From Thiothrix subterranea (GTDB taxonomy: Bacteria > Pseudomonadota > Gammaproteobacteria > Thiotrichales > Thiotrichaceae): a stretch of DNA of 64,000 nucleotides. Numbering within the stretch: the stretch's first letter is position 1; every line of letters begins with the position of its first letter. Shown piece after piece: positions 23,885 to 33,653 of this stretch. The DNA is taken from NCBI RefSeq assembly GCF_016772315.1, contig NZ_CP053482.1, positions 496,001 through 560,000 on the forward strand, given 5' to 3'. Below the pieces are notes generated by a model that made no database searches, was not told the origin of the DNA, and saw only the letters and a list, made by a program, of their open reading frames with translations. A program made the position numbers and the translations under genes.

Positions 23885-25487
23885 GGTGAGCCTCCAGCAT
23901 TTGGGTAGCTAATGCCTCAGCGACGCGGATACCATCCACGCCTGCCGAGAGAATTCCGCCAGCATAACCCGCGCCTTCGCCAGCCGGAAAAAGCCCTTTA
24001 ACGTTTAGGCTTTGCAAATCCTCACCGCGCGTCATGCGCAGTGGCGAAGACGTGCGCGTTTCCACCCCGGTTAATACCGCGTCATACATCGAAAAGCCCT
24101 TGATTTGCCGTTCAAAGGCAGGCAACGCTTCCCGAATCGCTTCAATCGCGTAACCCGGCAAACTGGTTGCCAAATCGGTCAAATGCACACCGGGCTGATA
24201 CGATGGCTCGACAGAACCCAATTGCGTCGATGCTCTGCCCTTGAGAAAATCGCCTACCAATTGCCCCGGTGCAGAATAATCGTGACCGCCCAATTCGTAA
24301 GCGCGGGATTCCCATTGGCGTTGAAATTCCATCCCTGCCAGCGGGTTGCCGGGGTAATCACTTGGGGTAATGCCGACCACTATGCCCGCGTTGGCGTTGC
24401 GTTCTGCCCGCGAATATTGGCTCATGCCATTGGTGACAACCCGCCCAACTTCAGAGGTTGCCGCCACCACTTGCCCACCCGGACACATGCAAAAACTGTA
24501 CACCGAGCGCCCATTTTTGGCGTGATGCACCAGCTTATAATCCGCCGCACCCAGCAATTCATTGCCTGCATGTTTGCCAAACCGTGCCTGATCAATCAGC
24601 GTTTGCGGGTGTTCAATCCGAAAACCGAGCGAAAACGGCTTCTGTTCCATAAACACACCGCGCTCATGCAACATCGCAAACGTGTCCCGCGCACTATGCC
24701 CCAAGGCCATAATCACTTGATCGGTACGCAGTTGCTCCCCACTCTCTAGCGTCAAGCCACGCACCTGACCGGCTTCGATCAAAACATCGGTCACTTGCTG
24801 CTGAAAACGGATTTCACCGCCCAAAGCTTCAATCTGCGCCCGCATGTTTTCCACCATTTTCACCAGACGGAAGGTGCCAATGTGCGGTTTGCTAACATAG
24901 AGGATTTCTTCGGGAGCGCCCGCTTTGACGAATTCGGTTAAAACTTTGCGCCCGTAGTGCTTGGGGTCTTTGATCTGGCTGTAGAGTTTGCCATCGGAAA
25001 ATGTACCAGCACCGCCTTCGCCGAATTGCACATTCGATTCGGGATCAAGCTGATTTTTACGCCATAACGCCCAGGTATCCTTGGTACGTTCGCGGACTTT
25101 TTTGCCACGTTCCAGAATAATCGGGCGCAAGCCCATTTGCGCCAACACCAAACCTGCCATCAAACCACACGGGCCAAAACCGACGACAACAGGGCGAATA
25201 GCGGGTGCTTCTTGCACATGCGCCACAAAACGGTAAGTGGTATCAGGGGCAATTTTAACGTGAGGGTCATCGGCAAACTTAGCCAATAGCGTAGCTTCAT
25301 CAGGCAGCACAGCGTCTATGGTGTAAACCAACACAATCGCGTCACGCTTGCGGGCATCGTAACCGCGTTTGAAAACGCTAAAACTTAACAGGTCAGCCGT
25401 CGCAATGCCTAAACGTTCGGCAATCGCCACAGACAGGGCATCGGCGGGGTATTCCAGCGGCAGGCGCAATTCGGTGATACGTATCAT
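23847..25487 (-). CDS. NAD(P)/FAD-dependent oxidoreductase, uncharacterised dehydrogenase family
   Basis: 546 residues. After an N-terminal domain of about 90 residues (IRITELRLPLEY, RGYDARKRDAIVLVYT) comes a Rossmann FAD site VVGFGPCGLMAGLVLA, then GEGGAGTFSDGKLYSQI and a C-terminal GEGAGYAGGILSAGVDG that closes the flavin site. The layout fits a widespread FAD-dependent dehydrogenase family with no defined substrate. ATG 25487 is chosen because the upstream open frame would run through the tRNA terminator at 25521-25558. It overlaps fpr by 38 bases, so the two are probably cotranscribed. Confidence 0.85.
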   Translation of the reverse strand: MIRITELRLPLEYPADALSVAIAERLGIATADLLSFSVFKRGYDARKRDAIVLVYTIDAVLPDEATLLAKFADDPHVKIAPDTTYRFVAHVQEAPAIRPVVVGFGPCGLMAGLVLAQMGLRPIILERGKKVRERTKDTWALWRKNQLDPESNVQFGEGGAGTFSDGKLYSQIKDPKHYGRKVLTEFVKAGAPEEILYVSKPHIGTFRLVKMVENMRAQIEALGGEIRFQQQVTDVLIEAGQVRGLTLESGEQLRTDQVIMALGHSARDTFAMLHERGVFMEQKPFSLGFRIEHPQTLIDQARFGKHAGNELLGAADYKLVHHAKNGRSVYSFCMCPGGQVVAATSEVGRVVTNGMSQYSRAERNANAGIVVGITPSDYPGNPLAGMEFQRQWESRAYELGGHDYSAPGQLVGDFLKGRASTQLGSVEPSYQPGVHLTDLATSLPGYAIEAIREALPAFERQIKGFSMYDAVLTGVETRTSSPLRMTRGEDLQSLNVKGLFPAGEGAGYAGGILSAGVDGIRVAEALATQMLEAHHDRNHSHHLAQR

Positions 25488-25520
25488 GGGGCTTGGTCGG
25501 TGCGCTAATAACGTTAATAC

Positions 25521-25558
25521 AAAAAAGCCCTTACAGACAATAACCTGCAAGGGCTTTT
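25521..25558 (-). terminator. Rho-independent terminator after tRNA-Ser
   Basis: On the minus strand AAAAGCCCTT pairs with AAGGGCTTTTTT across a 16-base loop, ending in a T run. It lies 34 bases after the 3' end of tRNA-Ser and before the flavoprotein start, so it should end the csrA/tRNA transcript. Confidence 0.8.
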
Positions 25559-25592
25559 GATACAATCATGTCAAAAACATGACGTATGAATA

Positions 25593-25683
25593 TGGCGGAG
25601 AGGGCGGGATTCGAACCCGCGATGGGCTTTTGGCCCATACTCCCTTAGCAGGGGAGCGCCTTCGGCCACTCGGCCACCTCTCC
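25593..25683 (-). tRNA. tRNA-Ser (anticodon GCT), reads AGC/AGU
   Basis: 91 bases on the minus strand beginning GGAGAGGTGGCCGAGTGG and ending with encoded CCA. The acceptor arms GGAGAGG/CCTCTCC pair fully. The anticodon loop CTGCTAA sits between CTCCC and GGGAG, giving GCT (complement at 25647-25649). A long variable arm (ATGGGCC/GGCCCAT) and the T-arm GGGTTCGAATCCC are typical of serine tRNAs. Its place just after csrA is conserved in gammaproteobacteria. Confidence 0.97.
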
Positions 25684-25735
25684 GGTACTGGTTGAAGGCG
25701 GCAAGAATACCTTCAAATCGGCTTAGCGTAAAGCT

Positions 25736-25936
25736 TTAATTTGCATTTTCTTCAATCGCGACCGGCTCAAGGTGTTCGTGCCGAATGCGTTCAAAGATTT
25801 CTTCGCGATGTACGGCAACATCTTTCGGTGCATTGATTCCCAAGCGAACTTGATTACCTTTTACCCCTAAAACCGTAACGCTGATATTATCCCCAATCAT
25901 GAGGGTTTCCCCTACCCTCCGTGTTAGAATCAACAT
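25736..25936 (-). CDS. csrA: Carbon storage regulator CsrA
   Basis: 66 residues, typical length. [16 protein letters not shown] at the N-terminus and [10 protein letters not shown] in the middle are the RNA-contacting parts of this dimer, which binds GGA motifs in mRNA leaders and changes their translation or stability. ATG 25936 starts exactly at the family N-terminus, with GGGAG upstream; the open frame further upstream is not supported. The 208 bases between this gene and the lysC terminator hold no other gene that I can see. Confidence 0.97.
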   Translation of the reverse strand: MLILTRRVGETLMIGDNISVTVLGVKGNQVRLGINAPKDVAVHREEIFERIRHEHLEPVAIEENAN

Positions 25937-26144
25937 ATCGCATAATCTCCCTATTGCTGCATTTATGTATCCCAAAAGCCCCGTGATACATCTAAAACAT
26001 CATCACAGTCGTTGGTAGCATCAACCATCCCATATTAGCACTTAACTGAGGCTTAACTATTTGCATGAAAGTTGCGTTTTTACCAATGTATTCTTTATAC
26101 AACAAGCATTAATTAAACCACCTAACACATTCATGCATAGACAA

Positions 26145-26183
26145 AAAAACCCGCTGGTCATTCAAGACACCAGCGGGTTTTTT
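26145..26183 (-). terminator. Rho-independent terminator after lysC (bidirectional)
   Basis: Arms AAAAACCCGCTGGT and ACCAGCGGGTTTTTT pair perfectly around a 9-10 base loop. A and T runs flank both sides, so it can work in both directions. It lies 19 bases past the lysC stop and separates lysC from csrA. Confidence 0.9.
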
Positions 26184-26201
26184 AAGCAATTTATTCGGAA
26201 A

Positions 26202-27434
26202 TTAAGCGGCTGTTTGCGCTAAGCCAAACGCTTGATGCAACACCCGCACAGCGAGTTCCAAATATTTCTCATCGACAACGACCGCCACTTTAATTTCCGA
26301 CGTGGAAATCATGCGGATATTAATGCCCTCGTCTGCCAATGTTTTGAACATTTTGCTGGCAACGCCCGCATGAGAACGCATTCCTGCGCCCACAATGGCT
26401 ACCTTGGCAATATTTTCATCGCCTGTGCATTGCTTTGCGCCCAAGGTTTCGCCGGTTTTACACAGAATGTCACGCGCTTTGGCGTAATCGTTTTTGTGTA
26501 CCGTGAAGGTGAAATCGGTCGAACCATCAGAACCAATGTTTTGCACAATCATATCGACTTCGATATTGGCATCCGAAATCGGCCCCAGAATCTGGTAAGC
26601 AACACCGGGGCGATCGGGTACACCCGTTACCGTCAATTGAGCTTCATCACGATTGAACGCAATCCCACGGACTGAGACTTCTTCCATTACTTCTTCCTCA
26701 CGAGTGACCAGCGTGCTTTTGCCCTGACCAAATTCGTCAAAGCTGGAGAGCACGCGGATAGGCATATCATATTTGTAGGCAAATTCAACCGAACGAATTT
26801 GCAGCACCTTGGAGCCTTGGCTGGCCATTTCCAGCATTTCTTCCAAGGTCAGGCGCGGAATGTGACGCGCTTTGGGTTCGACACGCGGGTCGGTGGTGTA
26901 AACGCCATCCACGTCGGTGTAAATCTGGCATTCGTCAGCTTTTAATGCCACTGCCAAAGCCACGCCCGTGGTATCCGAACCGCCGCGCCCTAAGGTGGTA
27001 ATGCTGCCATCTTCGGTCACACCTTGGAAACCTGCTACCACCACCACTTTGCCTTCCGCCAAATCTTTACGGATTGGCTCGGCGTCAATGTCGCGAATCC
27101 GCGCTTTGGTATAAGCATCATCAGTCAAGATGCGTACCTGCGCCCCGGTGTAAGAACGCGCAGGCTGGCCTTTCTTTTCCAACGCCATTGCCAGCAAGCC
27201 AATCGTGACTTGTTCGCCGGTGGACAGAATCGCGTCTTTTTCGCGCTCCGAACCTTGTGGGTTAATGGCGTTGATGAGCGCGACCAGTTTATTGGTTTCA
27301 CCCGACATCGCGGAAACCACCACGATCACATCATTGCCCTGTTGTTTCCAGCGGATTACCCGGTCAGCCACAGCCTCAATACGCTCAGGTGTGCCAACCG
27401 ATGTACCGCCGTATTTCTGTACGATCAGTGCCAT
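26202..27434 (-). CDS. lysC: Aspartate kinase
   Basis: 410 residues. It phosphorylates aspartate at the head of lysine, threonine and methionine synthesis. The N-terminal VQKYGGTSVG and the middle TLGRGGSDTTGVALA and TDVDGVYTTDPR are the catalytic signatures; two ACT domains follow (for example GVPDRPGVAYQILGPI and VGAGMRSHAGVASKMF), where lysine or threonine feedback normally acts. Length and layout fit the monofunctional pseudomonad type. It is located between alaS and csrA. Confidence 0.97.
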   Translation of the reverse strand: MALIVQKYGGTSVGTPERIEAVADRVIRWKQQGNDVIVVVSAMSGETNKLVALINAINPQGSEREKDAILSTGEQVTIGLLAMALEKKGQPARSYTGAQVRILTDDAYTKARIRDIDAEPIRKDLAEGKVVVVAGFQGVTEDGSITTLGRGGSDTTGVALAVALKADECQIYTDVDGVYTTDPRVEPKARHIPRLTLEEMLEMASQGSKVLQIRSVEFAYKYDMPIRVLSSFDEFGQGKSTLVTREEEVMEEVSVRGIAFNRDEAQLTVTGVPDRPGVAYQILGPISDANIEVDMIVQNIGSDGSTDFTFTVHKNDYAKARDILCKTGETLGAKQCTGDENIAKVAIVGAGMRSHAGVASKMFKTLADEGINIRMISTSEIKVAVVVDEKYLELAVRVLHQAFGLAQTAA

Positions 27435-27476
27435 TGTTTACTGTTTACCTTCAAAACACTTCTAAATTAAACCCGA

Positions 27477-30089
27477 TTAAACGCGCTCAGCAACCCAGCC
27501 CTGTACGCTGGCTAACGCGGTGGGCAATGCTGCCACATCCGTGCCGCCGCCTTGTGCCATGTCCGGGCGACCGCCGCCTTTGCCACCCAGTTGCGCAGCC
27601 ACAAAGCCCAGCAAATCACCGGCTTTGACTTTGGCGGTTTCGTCTTTGGTGACACCTGCCACCAAACTGACTTTGCCATCCGCTACCGTGGCGAGAATCA
27701 CCACCGCTTTGCCCAATTTGTTTTTCAACTGGTCAACGGTGTCGCGCAAGGATTTGGGATCAGCCCCTTCCAGATGCGCTGCGAGGACGCGCATTCCGCC
27801 CACTTCCACTGCTTGATCGGCAAGGTTGGAACCGGCTTGGGAAGCCATTTTGCCTTTAAGCTGTTCCAGTTCCTTTTCGAGAGCGCGGCTTTTTTGCAGC
27901 ATCGCGTCAAGCTTGTCCGTCACTTCCACTGGATTGGATTTGAGCAAACGTGCGACGTTATCCAAACGGCTGGTTACTTCCGCAAGCCACGCCAGCGCAT
28001 TCGCGCCAGTCACAGCTTCGATACGGCGCACACCGGCGGCAACCCCGCCTTCGCTGACGATTTTGAACAAGCCAATGTCACCAGTACGGTTAACGTGACA
28101 ACCGCCGCATAATTCCGTGGAGAAACCGATTTTCAAAACACGCACTTCATCGCCGTACTTTTCGCCGAACAATGCCATTGCACCAGCTTGCTTGGCGGCT
28201 TCCATGTTCATAACTTGCGCAGAAGTCGCAGCATTGGCACGGATTTCGCGGTTGACGATGGCTTCTACCTCAGCAATTTGCTCGGCGGAAACGGGATCAG
28301 GTTGCGAGAAGTCAAAACGCAAACGGTCAGGTGTCACCAATGAGCCTTTTTGCTCAACGTGCGTACCCAATACTTGGCGCAGTGCGGCGTGCATTAAGTG
28401 CGTGGCGGAATGGTTGAGAATGATGGCTTGGCGGCGTTCGGCATCCACTTCGGCGGCAACGTTTGCGCCAACAGCCAATGTGCCGGATTCCAGCGTACCG
28501 ATATGGATAAAGGTTGCGCCCTGCTTGCGGGTATCGGTAACGCGGAATACTGCATCCCCCGTGTGCAACACGCCAGTATCGCCCACCTGACCACCGGATT
28601 CGGCATAGAATGGGGTGTGATCCAGCACGATACGCCCTTCATCACCGGCTTGCAGGCTCGTTACCGCGTCGCTACCACGGAACAGCGCGGTAATGGTGGA
28701 CGTTTCCGCCAATTGCTCGTAACCGTGGAATGCCGTTGCGCCACTCACATCCAACTTGTCGCCGTAATCCGCACCGAATTTACCGGCAGCACGGGCGCGT
28801 TCGCGTTGCGCATTCATTGCCGCTTCAAACCCGGTTTCGTCCAGTTTGAGGTTGCGTTCGCGGGCAATATCACCCGTCAAGTCCACCGGGAAACCGTAAG
28901 TGTCATACAACTTGAACACGGTCTCGCCGTCAATGGTATCGCCGGACATGCCCGCAATCGCCTCTTCCAGAATCTTCATGCCCTGTTCAAGGGTTTCGGC
29001 AAAGCGACGTTCTTCTTTTTCCAACGCCTGTTCGACCAAAGGCTGGGCAGCGGCAAGCTCAGGGTAAGCTTTGCCCATTTCATCCACTAACGGCTGTACC
29101 AGCTTGTGGAAAAACGGTGCTTCCATGCCCAGTTTGTAACCGTGACGGATAGCGCGGCGAATAATCCGGCGCAATACATAACCACGACCTTCATTCGACG
29201 GCAATACCCCATCCACAATCAGGAAGGAGCAAGAACGGATGTGGTCAGCAATTACTTTCAATGACGGGCTATTCGGATCGGCATTTTTCGCCAGTTCCGT
29301 GCCTTTTTTGAGCAGCGTTTGGAACAAGTCGATTTCGTAGTTGCTGTGAACGCCTTGCATCACCGCCGCCAGACGCTCCATGCCCATACCGGTATCAACG
29401 GAAGGCTTAGGCAGCGGACGCATTTCGCCATCCTTGGTACGCTCATACTGCATGAACACCAAGTTCCAAATCTCGATGTAACGGTCGCCGTCCTCTTCCG
29501 GTGTTCCCGGTGGCCCACCCCAGATATGTTCGCCGTGATCGTAGAAAATTTCGGTGCAAGGCCCGCACGGCCCAGTATCACCCATCTGCCAGAAATTGTC
29601 GGAAGCGTAACGCGCTCCCTTATTATCGCCGATGCGGGTAATGCGATCCGTTGGCACACCGATTTGCTGCGCCCAAATGTTATAGGCTTCGTCGTCGTCC
29701 GCGTAGACCGTCACCCACAGCTTGCCTTTGGGCAATTTCAGCACTTCGGTGAGGAATTCCCACGCATACTGAATCGCATCGTGTTTGAAATAATCGCCAA
29801 AACTGAAGTTGCCGAGCATTTCAAAAAAGGTGTGGTGACGTGCAGTGTAACCAACATTTTCCAAGTCATTGTGCTTACCGCCCGCACGCACGCAACGCTG
29901 CGAAGTCGTCGCACGGTTATAGGCGCGTATGTCGTCGCCCAAAAACACGTCCTTGAATTGCACCATGCCTGCGTTGGTGAACAGCAAGGTCGGGTCATTG
30001 CCCGGTATCAACGAGCTGGACGGAAGGATTTCATGGCCTTTGCTGGCGAAAAAATCGAGAAAATGTTGTCTGAGTTCAGCAGTATTCAT
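27477..30089 (-). CDS. alaS: Alanine--tRNA ligase
   Basis: 870 residues, normal length. The class II core includes [17 protein letters not shown] and [13 protein letters not shown]; the editing domain has [12 protein letters not shown] and the zinc ligands in [12 protein letters not shown]; the C-terminal domain ends with [14 protein letters not shown]. It charges tRNA-Ala and hydrolyses mischarged Ser/Gly. The start overlaps the recX stop as ATGA. Confidence 0.98.
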   Translation of the reverse strand: MNTAELRQHFLDFFASKGHEILPSSSLIPGNDPTLLFTNAGMVQFKDVFLGDDIRAYNRATTSQRCVRAGGKHNDLENVGYTARHHTFFEMLGNFSFGDYFKHDAIQYAWEFLTEVLKLPKGKLWVTVYADDDEAYNIWAQQIGVPTDRITRIGDNKGARYASDNFWQMGDTGPCGPCTEIFYDHGEHIWGGPPGTPEEDGDRYIEIWNLVFMQYERTKDGEMRPLPKPSVDTGMGMERLAAVMQGVHSNYEIDLFQTLLKKGTELAKNADPNSPSLKVIADHIRSCSFLIVDGVLPSNEGRGYVLRRIIRRAIRHGYKLGMEAPFFHKLVQPLVDEMGKAYPELAAAQPLVEQALEKEERRFAETLEQGMKILEEAIAGMSGDTIDGETVFKLYDTYGFPVDLTGDIARERNLKLDETGFEAAMNAQRERARAAGKFGADYGDKLDVSGATAFHGYEQLAETSTITALFRGSDAVTSLQAGDEGRIVLDHTPFYAESGGQVGDTGVLHTGDAVFRVTDTRKQGATFIHIGTLESGTLAVGANVAAEVDAERRQAIILNHSATHLMHAALRQVLGTHVEQKGSLVTPDRLRFDFSQPDPVSAEQIAEVEAIVNREIRANAATSAQVMNMEAAKQAGAMALFGEKYGDEVRVLKIGFSTELCGGCHVNRTGDIGLFKIVSEGGVAAGVRRIEAVTGANALAWLAEVTSRLDNVARLLKSNPVEVTDKLDAMLQKSRALEKELEQLKGKMASQAGSNLADQAVEVGGMRVLAAHLEGADPKSLRDTVDQLKNKLGKAVVILATVADGKVSLVAGVTKDETAKVKAGDLLGFVAAQLGGKGGGRPDMAQGGGTDVAALPTALASVQGWVAERV

Positions 30090-30526
30090 TGGAAAGCAGC
30101 TTTAATCGCATCGGTATAAAAACCGCGCCCGGCAAGAAATCGAGATTGCCGGGCGCGTTCCTTGTAATCAGCCGGGATTTCCCCGCCAAATTTCTTGATC
30201 CGTTGTTCACAGGCCAGATCGTGCCAGTCGACATCGGCTTCTGCCAATGCCTGAGCCGCCGTGGTGTCATCCACGCCATGCTCGCGTAATTCATAGTTAA
30301 TCCGCTGCGGACCACGCCCCCGCGAGATTGACGAACGGACAAAAGCAGCCGCGTAACGGGCATCATCCAGATAACCCAGCGACTGCAATTTATCCAAGAG
30401 CGCGTTCAAGCTGATAGTATCGCACTCGCAACGCTGACGCACTTTTTGCGCGAGTTCATGGCGAGAATGCTCACGCTGCGCCAACAAGCGCACCGCTACC
30501 GTTTCGCATTCCCGCCCATTAGTCAT
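30086..30526 (-). CDS. recX: Regulatory protein RecX
   Basis: 146 residues of three-helix repeats ([22 protein letters not shown], then [14 protein letters not shown] and [15 protein letters not shown]). RecX binds inside RecA filaments and limits their growth. It follows recA with a 1-base overlap (TAATG) and overlaps alaS by 4 bases, so it is probably expressed by coupling to recA. Confidence 0.94.
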   Translation of the reverse strand: MTNGRECETVAVRLLAQREHSRHELAQKVRQRCECDTISLNALLDKLQSLGYLDDARYAAAFVRSSISRGRGPQRINYELREHGVDDTTAAQALAEADVDWHDLACEQRIKKFGGEIPADYKERARQSRFLAGRGFYTDAIKAAFQ

Positions 30527-31581
30527 TAAACAACGTCATCAAGACCGGCATCGCTGTCGGCTTCTTCGGTAACGGTGGCGGCAAAACCGGGCGCATTCAT
30601 GCAAGCTTCGCGGATAGCTTTTTCAATTTCAGCCGCCGCAGCCGGATGCTCTTTCAAATAATTGCGAGCATTATCCTTGCCTTGACCGATTTTTTCACCT
30701 TTATAGCTGTACCACGCGCCAGCTTTGCCGACCAGCCCTTGCTTGGAACCGAGGTCAACCAATTCGCCTTCGCGAGAAATGCCTTCGCCGTACAGAATTT
30801 CAAATTCGGCTTGTTTGAACGGTGGCGCGACTTTGTTCTTAACCACTTTGACGCGGGTTTCAGAGCCAGTAATTTCGTCACCCTTCTTAATCGCACCAAT
30901 GCGGCGAATATCGAGACGCACGGAAGCGTAGAATTTCAGCGCGTTACCGCCCGTAGTGGTTTCCGGGTTGCCGAACATCACGCCGATTTTCATCCGAATC
31001 TGGTTGATGAAAATCACCAAGGTATTGGAACGCTTGATATTACCGGTGAGTTTGCGCAGGGCTTGTGACATTAACCGTGCTTGCAAACCGACGTGAGAAT
31101 CACCCATATCGCCTTCGATTTCAGCCTTTGGCGTGAGCGCTGCAACCGAGTCGACCACCACCATATCCACTGCGTTGGAACGCACCAGCATGTCGGCAAT
31201 TTCCAACGCCTGCTCGCCGTTATCCGGTTGGGACACCAGCAAGTCATCGACGTTAACGCCGATTTTTTGCGCGTAAATCGGGTCAAGCGCGTGTTCCGCA
31301 TCAATGAACGCCGCTGTGCCGCCCATTTTTTGGCATTCGGCGATCACTTGCAGCGTCAGAGTGGTTTTACCGGAAGATTCCGGGCCGTAAATTTCGACAA
31401 CACGTCCTTTGGGCAGGCCGCCAATACCAAGGGCAATGTCCAGCCCTAATGAGCCAGTAGAAATCACGTCGATGTCGCGGGCAGCACTGGAGTCGCCCAT
31501 GCGCATCACAGTGCCTTTACCAAACTGACGTTCAATCTGGCCTAGGGCGGCGGCGAGGGCTTTCTTTTTGTTCTCGTCCAT
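30526..31581 (-). CDS. recA: Recombinase RecA
   Basis: 351 residues. Walker A is [10 protein letters not shown] and Walker B is VVVDSVAAL; the DNA-binding loops and [20 protein letters not shown] signature are complete. It promotes strand exchange and triggers LexA self-cleavage. A strong ribosome site (AAGGAG) lies before the ATG. I looked for a CTG-N10-CAG LexA box upstream and did not find a convincing one. Confidence 0.99.
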   Translation of the reverse strand: MDENKKKALAAALGQIERQFGKGTVMRMGDSSAARDIDVISTGSLGLDIALGIGGLPKGRVVEIYGPESSGKTTLTLQVIAECQKMGGTAAFIDAEHALDPIYAQKIGVNVDDLLVSQPDNGEQALEIADMLVRSNAVDMVVVDSVAALTPKAEIEGDMGDSHVGLQARLMSQALRKLTGNIKRSNTLVIFINQIRMKIGVMFGNPETTTGGNALKFYASVRLDIRRIGAIKKGDEITGSETRVKVVKNKVAPPFKQAEFEILYGEGISREGELVDLGSKQGLVGKAGAWYSYKGEKIGQGKDNARNYLKEHPAAAAEIEKAIREACMNAPGFAATVTEEADSDAGLDDVV

Positions 31582-31690
31582 GCGGACACTCCTTAATAAA
31601 GGTAAATTCTGTGTGGGTGGTATGAAAGCGGGGATTATTTCATAACGGGTAGCAGCAAGCCAATGCCGAAAGATGAACGTCGATCATTTA

Positions 31691-31699
31691 TGGTATAAT
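31691..31699 (+). promoter_or_regulatory. Extended -10 element of the Uma2 gene promoter
   Basis: TGGTATAAT is a perfect extended -10 hexamer (TG, one base, TATAAT). It lies 54 bases before the Uma2 start, in the recA/Uma2 divergent region. No good -35 is seen 17 bases upstream, as often for extended -10 promoters. Confidence 0.5.
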
Positions 31700-31753
31700 C
31701 AGCGACTTGAAACAACCGCAAACCGCCTCAGTACTCGACCGGGAGAACAGCGT

Positions 31754-32389
31754 ATGTCACTTGCCTATCAATTAGACACACAACAACGTTACACCTATCA
31801 GGATTACCTGCGCTGGCCTGATGATGTGCGTTATGAATTGCTGGACGGTGAACCGGTGATGATGTCTGCGCCTAGCACGATGCATCAACGGGTTATTCGC
31901 GAACTGGTACGTCAAATCGGCAATTTTTTGTTGGGCAAATCCTGCGAAGTTTTTCCTGCACCGTTTGATGTTTGCTTCGCCGCTGCCGATGCGGCGGATG
32001 ACCAGATCAACAATGTGGTGCAACCTGACATCAGCGTGATTTGTGACGGCAACAAAATCCATGACAAAGGGTGCAAAGGTGCGCCCGATTGGATCATTGA
32101 AGTGCTGTCGCCTTCCACTGCATCCAGAGACCTGATCCACAAGCTGCGGCTGTACGAACGTTATGGGGTGCGGGAATATTGGGTGGTGCATCCGATAGAC
32201 CGAGTGGTGATGATGTGGCAATTGTCCGCCGATAGCGGGCGTTATGGCGCGGTGTTGATCGAGGAAACGCAGGGTATGCAAGCATCCGGGCTGTTTCCCG
32301 ATTTGGTGCTGGAATGGGATGTGCTGTTTCCACCACCGAAGCCGCTGGTTTATGTGAAAGAGCCACCGCCGGGGGGTTATTATTCATGA
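31754..32389 (+). CDS. Uma2 family (DUF820) putative restriction-like nuclease
   Basis: 211 residues. Uma2 proteins adopt a PD-(D/E)XK nuclease fold. Here the core is VVQPDISVICD and PDWIIEVLSPSTASRD, with the conserved Asp and Glu, then LRLYERYGVREYWVVHP. The family is expanded in cyanobacteria and some filamentous gammaproteobacteria and often sits in accessory regions; its biological role is not established. ATG 31754 has GGGAG eight bases upstream. The gene faces the TIR gene tail to tail, 47 bases apart. Confidence 0.87.
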   Translation: MSLAYQLDTQQRYTYQDYLRWPDDVRYELLDGEPVMMSAPSTMHQRVIRELVRQIGNFLLGKSCEVFPAPFDVCFAAADAADDQINNVVQPDISVICDGNKIHDKGCKGAPDWIIEVLSPSTASRDLIHKLRLYERYGVREYWVVHPIDRVVMMWQLSADSGRYGAVLIEETQGMQASGLFPDLVLEWDVLFPPPKPLVYVKEPPPGGYYS

Positions 32390-32436
32390 TAAGGAAAGAA
32401 CATCCACCGGATGACAAGCCGTTGCAAAGGGCAAAA

Positions 32437-33504
32437 TTACTGACCGGAACGGACTAACCGCACATGATTGCCGTCGTAACGGTCGAACCAAAGGTCATTA
32501 CCATCGTAAAAGTTGACACCCCAAGCGTAGGAAGCATCTTTCGCTTTGGACGACCAGTGCAGCAACCCAAATGCAGGTGTATTCGGAAATACTTGCAAAT
32601 CAATCGTCGGGATTTGGTAATTGTGACCACAAGTCTTGTACCATGCCGTTGACTGCGGTATGCCGTTGCTGCAATACACAAGTGTACGTAACTCATCTTT
32701 AGTAGGCATCCGCCAATCGCTATAGTCTGCGAAGCTGACACCTGATTCAAACTCCGACATAGCATCATCCCACTTGTATTTGGCTGCTTCTCCAGTACTA
32801 CAATCCACACCACTTTGACCTTCAATGCATTGCTTCCACATCAACCCACTTTTAGTATCAGTTACCGTGCCGTCATTGTGAATGATGTAGTGGGATGAAG
32901 CTACAGTTTGGGGTATTGCTGTAGGAGCTTGCCCTGCAAGCGATTCTTTCTTCACAGGTTTGCCTTGTTGCATGGAAGAATCGCCAGCAAGGCTAGCTCC
33001 TACAGAATATTTCCAATAATACCCACCACAGCCAAGAACTGCCGCGAACAGGAATAGTGAGGGTAGCCACGGGAATTTTTTGGGTGGTGGCGAAGATAGC
33101 GGTTGAGACCCACGACCTAGCAGCCCATAAATTTGTGCTGCTAGTTCAATAAAAACTGGACTATCGCTTTTGCCATTCCAACGAGTGAAGTTACCCGCCT
33201 GCCGCATAGCGAAACCAAATGGCGGCTCAATATCATCAATCTTGATGGGCAACAACACGTTACGGCTTTTGCCATTACTGGCTTCTTCGAGCACCCATTC
33301 AGAATCTACAGAACCCTTCGACCATACCACCACGACACACCTGCTTTCACGAATGGCTTGGTCAATCTTGCGATGCCAATTCTCCCCTGTATGAATAGAT
33401 TGATGATCCCAAAACACTGACCAGCTCTGTTGCGCTAACGCTTGAAACAGCGGCTGCAAACGCTCACGGTCTTGGCTCGAGTAACTGAGAAAAATGTCGT
33501 GCAT
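32437..33504 (-). CDS. TIR domain - membrane helix - DUF1566 (Lcl C-terminal) protein
   Basis: 355 residues. Residues 1-130 form a TIR domain: HDIFLSYSSQDRE at the start, FWDHQSIHTGENW, and SEWVLEEA with Trp70 and Glu73/Glu74, close to the site of the catalytic Glu in TIR NADases. One membrane helix follows (about 145-162). Residues 167-195 are encoded by a REP-like inverted repeat. From about 205 there is a DUF1566/Lcl C-terminal domain (DTKSGLMWKQC, DYSDWRMPTKDELRTL), a C-type-lectin-like fold usually outside the cell. The topology suggests TIR inside and sensor domain outside; the function is inferred, perhaps in defence or signalling. Confidence 0.85.
   Translation of the reverse strand: MHDIFLSYSSQDRERLQPLFQALAQQSWSVFWDHQSIHTGENWHRKIDQAIRESRCVVVVWSKGSVDSEWVLEEASNGKSRNVLLPIKIDDIEPPFGFAMRQAGNFTRWNGKSDSPVFIELAAQIYGLLGRGSQPLSSPPPKKFPWLPSLFLFAAVLGCGGYYWKYSVGASLAGDSSMQQGKPVKKESLAGQAPTAIPQTVASSHYIIHNDGTVTDTKSGLMWKQCIEGQSGVDCSTGEAAKYKWDDAMSEFESGVSFADYSDWRMPTKDELRTLVYCSNGIPQSTAWYKTCGHNYQIPTIDLQVFPNTPAFGLLHWSSKAKDASYAWGVNFYDGNDLWFDRYDGNHVRLVRSGQ
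32920..33004. repeat. REP-like inverted repeat pair inside the TIR gene
   Basis: Arms at 32920-32950 and 32975-33004 are inverted copies (TGTAGGAGCT outer ends, GCGATTCTT inner ends) with about four mismatches. Each arm has its own palindrome (GCTTGC/GCAAGC and GCTAGC/GCTGGC), as in paired REP units. The whole 85-base unit is read through in frame, giving residues 167-195 of the protein (linker after the membrane helix). Confidence 0.8.
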
Positions 33505-33653
33505 ACTGATAACTGATAGAGAATCCCCGATGAACGGATAATAAACGATATGCGGCGGAATTTCTGTGAAATTGGCTCAGTCACCAGAAATGTTGCGTTG
33601 CAGCAAAAAAACTATCGACAATCGCCCCATAAACTAGCTATTGTGATACACCT

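Noticed and set aside
31582-31753. LexA box before recA
   Set aside because: No CTG-N10-CAG palindrome of good quality was found in the upstream region, so none is annotated.
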